Assembly: GCA_014323965.1 (NCBI GenBank)
Contig: JACONB010000099.1
Location: 1-6,553 of the forward strand
DNA: 6,553 nucleotides
Source: Prochloron sp. SP5CPC1
GTDB taxonomy: Bacteria; Cyanobacteriota; Cyanobacteriia; Cyanobacteriales; Prochloraceae
Direction of reading: 5' to 3'
Part shown: piece after piece, positions 1 to 5,587 of the stretch
Layout: the number at the start of each line of letters is the position of its first letter
How positions within the stretch are numbered: the first letter of the stretch is position 1
The notes under the pieces: model-generated
Database searches by the model: none
What the model was told of the DNA's origin: nothing
Seen by the model: the letters and a program-made list of their open reading frames with translations, nothing else
Translations under genes and position numbers: made by a program

Positions 1-247
1 CTTTGTTAATTACAAACCTTCCGGCTACGGTTTCTGGCTGAATTGATGAGAGAATTACATGGGAAGAATCAGTAATAATTACGGCTCTAGTCCTTCTCAC
101 CATTGGGTGAGCATCAATTAGATTTCCCTGTTCCTTAGCTTCACCAATGAGCCGCTTGATAGGAGCAGACTCAGGACTAACAATGGCAATTATCCTATTG
201 CCAGAAACTATATTACCAAAACCAATATTGATTAGTTGTATTTCCAT
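1..247 (-). CDS. remA: RemA/DUF370 family DNA-binding regulator, 3' end outside the window
   Basis: Reading the minus strand from the ATG at 245-247 gives 82 codons with no stop before the window edge. The N-terminus MEIQLINIGFGNIV, the block VSPESAPIKR (residues 23-32) and IQPETVAGRF (69-78) are the signature of the DUF370 family, whose Bacillus member RemA is a small DNA-binding protein that activates biofilm matrix genes. Family members are about 85-90 residues, so only a few residues are missing. Arg18 and the RRTR cluster (51-54), at positions tied to DNA binding in RemA, are present. The segment just before RRTR reads HPMV, where I remember TYG in Bacillus RemA, so it seems one residue longer. 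No Shine-Dalgarno is visible before the ATG. The gene is divergent from the NFACT gene. In many bacteria DUF370 genes sit just upstream of gmk (guanylate kinase), so gmk may lie left of the window. Its role in cyanobacteria is not settled. Confidence 0.93.
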   Translation of the reverse strand, partial: MEIQLINIGFGNIVSGNRIIAIVSPESAPIKRLIGEAKEQGNLIDAHPMVRRTRAVIITDSSHVILSSIQPETVAGRFVINK

Positions 248-376
248 TACAAATCAGGCAACAAATAGATATAATCCAACAAGAGCACCTCAATTTAACC
301 TTTTTTAAGTTTTTTTCCGTTTTTTACCCTCATACCCAATTGCTTTTACTCCTTTTGAGCCGAAACTTCCTCCCTA
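248..376. promoter_or_regulatory. Divergent intergenic promoter region between remA and the NFACT gene
   Basis: This 129-bp gap must carry the promoters of both flanking genes. A perfect TATAAT lies on the plus strand at 270-275, with only a weak -35 candidate (TTACAA, 247-252, 17-bp spacer); it would give an NFACT leader of roughly 95 nt. On the minus strand TTGAGG at 288-293 is a possible -35 for remA, but the -10 partners at 16-18 bp are poor. Three T-tracts (301-306, 310-316, 320-325) follow at about 9-10 bp spacing. On the minus strand they are A-tracts just upstream of the remA -35 candidate, like an UP element. The position is secure; the individual boxes are guesses. Confidence 0.5.
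270..275 (+). promoter_or_regulatory. Candidate -10 box (TATAAT) for the NFACT gene
   Basis: An exact match to the sigma-70 type -10 hexamer, about 100 bp before the NFACT start codon. The -35 region is weak (TTACAA, 3 of 6) and overlaps the remA start codon. The AT-rich context makes a chance match quite possible. Confidence 0.3.
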
Positions 377-2116
377 ATGCAACCTGTTGACTTTACTACC
401 CTAGCTGCTGCTCATGCCGAATTGTGCCAAAATTGGATTCCAGCACGAATCCAACAAGTTTATCAGCAAAATCGCCATACCATTGCCATTGCTTTGCGCA
501 CCCTGAAAAAAAAGGATTGGCTGATTATTTCGTGGCACCCCCAAGGGGCAAGAATTTGTATCGGCAATTGCGACACCCGCATTGCTCGGGATACTTTTAC
601 TTTCAGCACCGTGCTTCGCCACCAATTAAAGGGATATGCTTTAATTGCTATCAAGGCGATGGCTCCTTGGGAAAGGGTTTTAGATTTCCAATTTGCTCAA
701 CGCCCGGAAGAACCACCCTGCTGGCATTTAATAGTAGAAATCATTGGTAAATACAGCAACGTCATCCTCACCGATGCCAATAACCAAATTATAACTGTGG
801 CTCATCAAGTCACTGAGGCAAAATCCAGCCTGCGGACGGTAGAAACAGGACAATCCTACCAATTCCCACCACCACTAACTGGTTCTTTTCCTAAGTTAAC
901 GGAATCCCGACAAAGCTGGCAAGAACGAGTCAGTCTTATTCCAGGAACCATTAAACGCCAACTGCTGCAAAGTTATTGTGGCTTAAGTCCGGCTCTGGTA
1001 CAATCCATGGTACTAGCTGCTGGATTAAATCCCAACCAATCCACCCACAGTTTAGCCCCTTCTGATTGGCAAAAGCTCTTTGAACGCTGGCAGGAATGGC
1101 TTCAGGCCCTCAAGAGTTCTAGTTTTCATCCCGGTTTTAACGAGAATGGTTATAGTGTCATGGGCTGGGGCAACACAAAACCTGTCGAGAATGTGCAAAC
1201 TCTCCTGGAAAGATATTATACAGAGCAACTCAATCAGGAAGTCTTTCAACAACTACACCACCAACTAAAACAACGTCTTAATCGTCTCCTGGCTAAACTC
1301 AGTCAGAAAGCAGATACCTTCTCTCAGCGCTTGAAACAATCTCATAATGCCCAAGAGTATCGCACTCATGCCGATTTATTAATGTCTCATCTCCACCGTT
1401 GGGAACCAGGAATGACTTCTATTACTCTTTCTGACTATATCACAGGCAAGCCAGTAATAATTGCTCTCAACCCGTCTCAGAATGGGGTGCAAAATGCTCA
1501 AAGGCTCTACAAACTGCACCAAAAACTTAAACGAGCACGCACTGCTCTGTTGCCCTTACTACAAGAGGTGGAGGAGGAAAAGGCTTATTTAGAGCAAGTT
1601 CAGGAGAGTCTGAATCAGTTAGAATCTTATCAGCAGCCCACGGACTTGCAGGCTTTGGAGGAAATTCGGGAAGAGTTAATTCAGCAGCAATATCTGAAAG
1701 TCAAGGAAAAGCGCAGTTTGGGTAATAGGGAAGAATCTGTGCCCTATTGCTATGTTACTCCTTCTGGTTTTCCCTTGTGGATCGGTCGCAATAATAGCCA
1801 AAATGACCGACTCACTTTTCGCACTGCTAAAGATTATGACCTCTGGTTCCATACCCAGGAAATTCCCGGTAGTCACGTTCTACTGCGATTAGAACCGGGA
1901 GCAGTAGCTGGTGAAACAGATTTACAATTTGCTGCGGATTTGACTGCATATTACAGTGGAGGGCGTCAGAGCGAACAGGTTCCCGTGGTCTATACTCGAC
2001 CCAAGTACGTCTACAAACCCAAGGGGGCTAAACCGGGAATGGCTATCTATAAGCGGGAACGGATCCTCTGGGGTCGTCCTCAACAGGCTTTGGATTATTT
2101 GTCGAAAAATAAATGA
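377..2116 (+). CDS. rqcH: NFACT family protein, RqcH/Rqc2-like ribosome quality control factor
   Basis: A complete 579-residue protein with the order expected of bacterial NFACT proteins (older names FbpA or fibronectin-binding protein). Such proteins bind stalled, split 50S subunits carrying nascent-chain tRNA and recruit alanyl-tRNA to add a C-terminal alanine tail that marks the chain for degradation. The NFACT-N domain spans about 1-180, with IVEIIGKYSNVILTD at 119-133 matching a conserved stretch of Bacillus RqcH. A helix-hairpin-helix region follows (about 184-216), then two coiled-coil segments (about 273-322 and 372-447, rich in Gln, Leu and Glu), then the NFACT-R domain (about 457-560) with IGRNNSQNDRLTFR and LWFHTQEIPGSHVLLR. 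Length is typical for bacteria; no NFACT-C domain is present, as expected. The position equivalent to the Asp-Arg tRNA-binding pair of RqcH reads Glu99-Arg100. The ATG at 377 is chosen because the N-terminus aligns with the family; no Shine-Dalgarno precedes it. It is divergent from remA and probably monocistronic. The family is clear; alanine-tailing activity is inferred. Confidence 0.95.
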   Translation: MQPVDFTTLAAAHAELCQNWIPARIQQVYQQNRHTIAIALRTLKKKDWLIISWHPQGARICIGNCDTRIARDTFTFSTVLRHQLKGYALIAIKAMAPWERVLDFQFAQRPEEPPCWHLIVEIIGKYSNVILTDANNQIITVAHQVTEAKSSLRTVETGQSYQFPPPLTGSFPKLTESRQSWQERVSLIPGTIKRQLLQSYCGLSPALVQSMVLAAGLNPNQSTHSLAPSDWQKLFERWQEWLQALKSSSFHPGFNENGYSVMGWGNTKPVENVQTLLERYYTEQLNQEVFQQLHHQLKQRLNRLLAKLSQKADTFSQRLKQSHNAQEYRTHADLLMSHLHRWEPGMTSITLSDYITGKPVIIALNPSQNGVQNAQRLYKLHQKLKRARTALLPLLQEVEEEKAYLEQVQESLNQLESYQQPTDLQALEEIREELIQQQYLKVKEKRSLGNREESVPYCYVTPSGFPLWIGRNNSQNDRLTFRTAKDYDLWFHTQEIPGSHVLLRLEPGAVAGETDLQFAADLTAYYSGGRQSEQVPVVYTRPKYVYKPKGAKPGMAIYKRERILWGRPQQALDYLSKNK

Positions 2117-2221
2117 GACAATTTTCCTATCCTTTGTTACAATCCATGTTAAGAAATCTTACGAACCGTTGGATTTCCTCCAGGATAAAACGACAACAAA
2201 AATTAACAAGACCAGCAAAGG

Positions 2222-2231
2222 GGCGATCGCC
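2222..2231. repeat. HIP1 element (GGCGATCGCC)
   Basis: A perfect palindrome containing the GCGATCGC core of the Highly Iterated Palindrome 1, overrepresented in many cyanobacterial genomes. I see only this one copy in the window, in non-coding DNA. It supports a cyanobacterial origin. Confidence 0.85.
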
Positions 2232-2286
2232 CTCCATAATACTAATATTTCTTTCTTATCCCGCCCACAAATAAATTGCGGAGGTA

Positions 2287-2307
2287 GGGGCGCAAGGCTT
2301 ACGCCCT
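2287..2307. repeat. GC-rich inverted repeat, cyanobacterial interspersed-repeat type
   Basis: GGGCG at 2288-2292 pairs with CGCCC at 2302-2306, extended by one G-T pair, around a 9-nt loop that contains AAGGCTT. The form (GGGGCGCAAGGCTTACGCCC) resembles short intergenic repeats common in cyanobacteria; this is recollection, not a search. It lies 171 bp past the NFACT stop and has no strong U-run, so at best it is a weak terminator or RNA-processing hairpin. Confidence 0.45.
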
Positions 2308-2385
2308 CTTTGGGCTTCATTTAAGCACCCTATTCTCATTTATGTATTAATTATAGTATTTTATGCATTATAACTTTATTAGTAG

Positions 2386-2402
2386 GGTGGGCATTGCCCA
2401 CC
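2386..2402. terminator. Palindrome copy 1 (GGTGGGC-ATT-GCCCACC), possible bidirectional hairpin
   Basis: A perfect 7-bp stem with a 3-nt loop. It lies between two convergent genes and can fold on either transcript. No clear U-tract follows on either strand, so classic intrinsic termination is doubtful. It is also a typical cyanobacterial intergenic repeat. Confidence 0.5.
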
Positions 2403-2425
2403 AACACTGATGTAGTAGAAAGCTG

Positions 2426-2442
2426 GGTGGGCACTGCCCACC
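2426..2442. terminator. Palindrome copy 2 (GGTGGGC-ACT-GCCCACC), possible bidirectional hairpin
   Basis: The same 7-bp stem as copy 1, exactly 40 bp further on, differing only in one loop base. On the minus strand it starts 11 nt after the ancestral RTX stop codon (2454-2456), where a transcript-end hairpin would be expected. It is 266 nt past the present stop codon, which supports the longer gene as the original form. Confidence 0.5.
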
Positions 2443-2453
2443 ACTCCCTTACA

Positions 2454-2708
2454 TTAAATCACCGTAAAGTCACTAGCATCAATTAAACTAACATTAACTC
2501 CTGAAACCACAGCCAAACTATCGCCTCCTGTGGAGATAAGGGTGCTACGAAAATCATAACTGCTAATGCTTAAATCTTCAAAACTGAGACCGTTGGTGAG
2601 CACAAAGGAATCAGTACCATCTTCGTAGTCTCTGATGTTATCAAAGTCAGACCCGGTTCGGAGAACAAATTGGTCATTCCCATCGCCACCCGTTAGAGCA
2701 TCTTGCCC
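2454..2708 (-). pseudogene. Severed 3' end of the RTX gene: last RTX repeat and C-terminal tail
   Basis: Directly after the TAA at 2709-2711 the same minus-strand frame continues for 84 sense codons and ends in TAA at 2454-2456. The first residues (GQDALTGGDGNDQFVL) continue the RTX repeat that was broken at LDGG. The rest (RDYEDGTDSFVLTNGLSFED, then a stretch ending VNVSLIDASDFTVI) is the kind of C-terminal domain found at the end of many cyanobacterial RTX proteins and is likely the type I secretion signal. Neither frameshift nor further stop is present. It has no start codon of its own near its beginning and no separate promoter that I can see, so it is not an independent gene. Either the stop is recent, or it is a sequencing error, or it is read through. 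Confidence 0.88.
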
Positions 2709-3098
2709 TTAGCCGCCATCGAGGATATCGTTGCCGGAACCTCCATAAAGGCGATCCCTGCCATCCCCTCCCAATAGGCTATCATTGCCAGTGCTCCCAA
2801 ACAGCCTATCATCCTCACTGCCCCCGTCTAGGGTGTCGTCACCGATATCACCGTAGAGGCGATCTTCCCCATCCCCTCCCAATAGGTAATCGTTGTCATA
2901 GCCCCCAAACAGTCTATCATCGCCACTGCCGCCGTCCAAGGTGTCGTCACTGCTCTGGCCGTAGATTCTATCCAGGTCGCTACCTCCGTCGATGATATCG
3001 TCACCGCTGCCGCTGAAGATCGTGTCCTTACCCCCTAGACCTTCTATTTTGTCATCATACAAACTACCATACAAAGTATTGTTCAACTCGTCCCCTAT
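2673..3098 (-). repeat. RTX repeat block 2 (coding)
   Basis: Tandem nonapeptide repeats with 9- and 18-residue periods, for example GGSGDDRLFGG and GGDGEDRLYGD, covering residues about 791-919 and crossing the TAA stop into the severed tail (GQDALTGGDGND). Repeats alternate forms ending in DRLYG/DRLFG with forms ending in DTLDGG. The Asp and Gly positions for calcium binding are well kept. Confidence 0.85.
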
Positions 3099-5468
3099 GA
3101 CCACGTTGATGACGTTGAGGGAGAAGGTGTCACTGACGGTATTATTGCTGCTGTCAGTGGCGGTAACTGTGATATCAATCTTCCCGATATCAGTGTCTGA
3201 GGGGGTACCACTAAAAGTATTGGTAGTGCTATCAAAGCTTAACCAACCGGGGAGGTCCTCCGCACTTAAGGTGAGGGTGTCACCCGCATCAGCATCGGCG
3301 AAGGTGTTAGGGGAAACGGTGAGGGTGAAGGGAGTATTTTCGTCCGTGGCTTGGTTAGGGATAGGGGTTGCCACAGTGGGGGGAGTGCCGATGGGGGTCT
3401 CAATGGCTTCAATGAGCCTATCCACCACCTCCGACGCATTGGCTGCATTGAAAGTCTCCCCTCCAGTGGAAGTAGCTAGGCTGGTGAAATCCTGGGCTGT
3501 GGTGGGGTCGTTGCCAATTTGAATGGTAAAGATTTGCACCGAGACTGTGCTTGTGCCCTCCTCATTGGTGGTTGTCACCTCCAAGTTGGTGAGGGAGACG
3601 TCACTGGATAAACTGCTGGTTGTGATGGCACTGCTAGCGATTGATGTTCCCAGATTGGATGCTAGAGCCAGCACTTGGGAGCGAAGATGGTTGTCCTTGG
3701 GGGGTGCATCTCCGAAGAGGATAATCCGCCGGGCAGCAGCTTCTGGGCGCCATTCCCCAGCTCCACCAGATAGGGCACGGAGCAAGCCAGCATTCACCGC
3801 TTCGGGAAAGTCGCCGCCACCTCCCACTGAGATGCTGTTGATGGCATTGATAACTGCGGTTTTGCGAGCCTCGATGCTGGGTTGGTTGGTGAAGGAGAGG
3901 AAGGTGTTGGTGCCTGGGTCGTTGTATCCTACTACGCCGATGCGAGAATTGGGAAAGAGGACAAATACACTATTGATGATATCATTAATTCCGGTTCTGA
4001 CTGCGGCAATGTCGTCTGCCATGCTCCCTGTTGTATCGATGACGAAGACGATGTCGTGGCCCGGTCTGAGGTCAATGGTTTTGTCGGCAAAGACAGCTTT
4101 TTCCACGCCCTTGAGGGTGTCGGTACCATCTCGCCCGGCTGCATTATCGTGGATCCTGATGGAACCGTCGTTTTGGAAAGTGAAATCGTATTCATCGCTT
4201 ACCCCTTGATAGACAGCTCTGTCGTTTCCGCTACCTAGGAAGGAGCCACCGTCTATGGTGTCTTCCCCTGCGCCACCCATTAAAGTGTCATGGCCAGCGC
4301 CGCCTTCCAGGGAGTCGTTGCCTTCCCCGCCGTTTAAGCTGTCATTGTTGTCGTCGCCTTCTAGGGTATCATTGCCTTCGCCGCCGTTTAAGCTGTCATT
4401 GTCGAAACCGCCCTTTAAGCTGTCATTGCCTTCACCGCCGTTCAGGGTATCACTACCGAAACCTCCTTCTAAGGAGTCATTGCCTTCTTCGCCGTTCAGG
4501 GTATCACTACCCAGACCGCCTCTTAAAGTGTCATTGCCGAAGCCTCCCAGAAGCTCATCAAAACTCTCCTCAGCTGTCAAACTGTCATCCCCAGGGCCGC
4601 CAACTATTAAAACCCCGAAATAAGTTTCAAAGTCGCGCCGCAGTCCAAATGAAACAATACCGTCGTCTGCGGGGGTGCCGTAGATTACTTTGATGTTACC
4701 GTCTTTACGGTATGATAGGAATGGATCTGAGGCAATATTCTGGAAGTACTGGATTCCACCATTGACGGGAAGCCTGGCGATACCCAGGGCATCTTTAGTG
4801 CGTTTGGAGGGGCTGCCGATGACGCTCACATCGTCTTCAAGTGCCCGATGGGCGTTAAAATTCGCCTCGGTGTAAGTGTTATAGGTCTTTCCCGACCCCG
4901 TGTAATTGATTGCGACTTCGCCGCGACTCAGTCCGTAGGGGTCAAAAGTTGGTTCCAAAATAGCTGTGTTAACTAGTTCAGAAAGTAGATTACCCGCATC
5001 GAAGTCGAAATTGTCCTCAGATGCGCGCACCTCCAAACCCGTAATACTCTTGACACCGTTGTTGCTCACGTGGAACATGATTGTCGAAGTATTCAATGTG
5101 AATGAGGTGCTGCCGAAGATATAGGAACGCTCGGCTTGGTCGGCACTGCCAATACCTGTGCCATATTGGGAGATCCCTAGTTCAAAGTCTTTGGGGGATA
5201 AGTTCAGACTTTGCTGGGCTAAAATCTGGGCGTAGTTGTACGTCTCGGCGGGGATCGTCGTACTGGAGAAGAATTTTTTGAGAGCACCGAACAAGGACGG
5301 ATAGGCAAAACGCCCGCCTCCACTGTTCATGTAAGTCGCCATGTTGTAGGTAATGGATGGTTGGGGAGCGTCTAAAGGCCGAATATGCTGATTGTAGTCG
5401 GATTGTGATGGAGTATTGGTTCCGAACGCGAACAGTCTGGTGATTTGCTTCTCGTCATAGTTAGACAT
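2709..5468 (-). CDS. RTX calcium-binding protein with VWA and Ig-like domains, C-terminally truncated by a nonsense codon
   Basis: A 919-residue, acidic protein. Residues 1-280 match nothing I recognise and lack a Sec signal peptide. RTX block 1 (about 285-410) has many GGxGxDxLx nonapeptides that form a calcium-bound beta-roll. Residues 411-466 are a linker often seen in RTX proteins (GNDRAVY...DGTDTLKGVEKAVFADKTIDL). A VWA domain follows (about 470-690) with the metal-site motif D478-x-T480-x-S482 in VFVIDTTGSM, then GGGGDFPEAV (549-558) and IILFGDAPP (582-590). Residues 697-788 form a putative Ig/cadherin-like (He_PIG type) domain, and RTX block 2 covers about 791-919. The protein stops at LDGG in the middle of a repeat. 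Such proteins normally leave the cell by type I secretion using a C-terminal signal, and serve in adhesion or surface layers; adhesion is inferred from the VWA domain. The ATG at 5468 has AAGG about 12 nt upstream and a TATAAT 30 nt upstream. No T1SS transporter gene is in the window. Confidence 0.9.
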   Translation of the reverse strand: MSNYDEKQITRLFAFGTNTPSQSDYNQHIRPLDAPQPSITYNMATYMNSGGGRFAYPSLFGALKKFFSSTTIPAETYNYAQILAQQSLNLSPKDFELGISQYGTGIGSADQAERSYIFGSTSFTLNTSTIMFHVSNNGVKSITGLEVRASEDNFDFDAGNLLSELVNTAILEPTFDPYGLSRGEVAINYTGSGKTYNTYTEANFNAHRALEDDVSVIGSPSKRTKDALGIARLPVNGGIQYFQNIASDPFLSYRKDGNIKVIYGTPADDGIVSFGLRRDFETYFGVLIVGGPGDDSLTAEESFDELLGGFGNDTLRGGLGSDTLNGEEGNDSLEGGFGSDTLNGGEGNDSLKGGFDNDSLNGGEGNDTLEGDDNNDSLNGGEGNDSLEGGAGHDTLMGGAGEDTIDGGSFLGSGNDRAVYQGVSDEYDFTFQNDGSIRIHDNAAGRDGTDTLKGVEKAVFADKTIDLRPGHDIVFVIDTTGSMADDIAAVRTGINDIINSVFVLFPNSRIGVVGYNDPGTNTFLSFTNQPSIEARKTAVINAINSISVGGGGDFPEAVNAGLLRALSGGAGEWRPEAAARRIILFGDAPPKDNHLRSQVLALASNLGTSIASSAITTSSLSSDVSLTNLEVTTTNEEGTSTVSVQIFTIQIGNDPTTAQDFTSLATSTGGETFNAANASEVVDRLIEAIETPIGTPPTVATPIPNQATDENTPFTLTVSPNTFADADAGDTLTLSAEDLPGWLSFDSTTNTFSGTPSDTDIGKIDITVTATDSSNNTVSDTFSLNVINVVIGDELNNTLYGSLYDDKIEGLGGKDTIFSGSGDDIIDGGSDLDRIYGQSSDDTLDGGSGDDRLFGGYDNDYLLGGDGEDRLYGDIGDDTLDGGSEDDRLFGSTGNDSLLGGDGRDRLYGGSGNDILDGG
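4239..4616 (-). repeat. RTX repeat block 1 (coding), 54-bp tandem periodicity
   Basis: Residues about 285-410, again GGxGxDxLx repeats, here mostly GGEGNDSLxGG. At DNA level some units are almost identical at exactly 54 bp spacing: the 19-mer starting at 4329 recurs at 4383, and a 21-mer starting at 4437 recurs at 4491. This points to recent internal duplication of 18-residue units. Confidence 0.85.
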
Positions 5469-5587
5469 GTGTCAAGCGCCTTTTATGAGAACTACTAAAT
5501 TATACTGGAATTTCGGTAAACTGCATTTTACCTAATTTTAGTTTAACTACAGCAAATTTCCGTTTCCATTGCTCTTAGCATATCATA
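5469..5587. promoter_or_regulatory. Divergent intergenic region between the RTX gene and the secreted-protein gene
   Basis: An AT-rich 119-bp gap with both genes pointing outwards, so both promoters should be here. The minus side has a TATAAT at 5499-5504. On the plus side CATAAT at 5584-5589 is a 5-of-6 match to a -10 box but overlaps the first ATG (5588); it would fit if translation began at the second ATG (5618). No operator-like palindrome stands out. Confidence 0.5.
5499..5504 (-). promoter_or_regulatory. Candidate -10 box (TATAAT) of the RTX gene
   Basis: An exact minus-strand TATAAT placed 30 nt before the RTX start codon, which would give a leader of about 20-25 nt. No good -35 hexamer is found at 16-18 bp, so an activator may be needed, or the match may be chance. 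Confidence 0.45.

Larger units (their letters stand above)
2117..2453. other. Gene-free stretch between convergent genes
   Basis: No supportable coding region is present on either strand. The stretch follows the NFACT stop codon and ends at the ancestral stop codon of the RTX gene. It contains, in order, a GTTACAAT...GTTAAGAA pair (2136-2155), a HIP1 site, a GC-rich inverted repeat (2288-2306), an AT-rich tract (about 2336-2383) and two tandem palindromes (2386-2442). The open frame crossing from the NFACT end to about 2324 is a shadow frame, not a gene. Confidence 0.7.

Noticed and set aside
401..1876. Short open frames on both strands inside the NFACT gene (401-625, 424-750, 1052-1252, 1676-1876)
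   Set aside because: They overlap a well-supported conserved gene in other frames and show no recognisable protein.
2150..2161. Inverted repeat TAAGA-AA-TCTTA as a terminator just after the NFACT gene
   Set aside because: The loop would be only 2 nt, the stem is AT-rich and no U-run follows, so a stable hairpin is unlikely.
1956..2324. Plus-strand 122-codon open frame crossing the NFACT end
   Set aside because: Its first half overlaps the conserved NFACT-R domain and its second half is built from intergenic repeats; no coding character is seen.
4239..4616. Regularly spaced repeats that could suggest a CRISPR array
   Set aside because: The repeats are contiguous, in frame and encode RTX nonapeptides; there are no unique spacers.
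2992..4623. Several plus-strand open frames (2992-3522, 3523-4209, 3882-4238, 4255-4623)
   Set aside because: They lie antisense to the RTX gene, have low-complexity Ser/Pro/Leu-rich products that mirror the Asp/Gly repeats, and show no family motif. They are shadows.
5470..5475. Minus-strand TTGACA, a perfect -35 hexamer
   Set aside because: It ends one base before the RTX start codon and has no -10 box at proper distance downstream; a transcript from it would lack the start.
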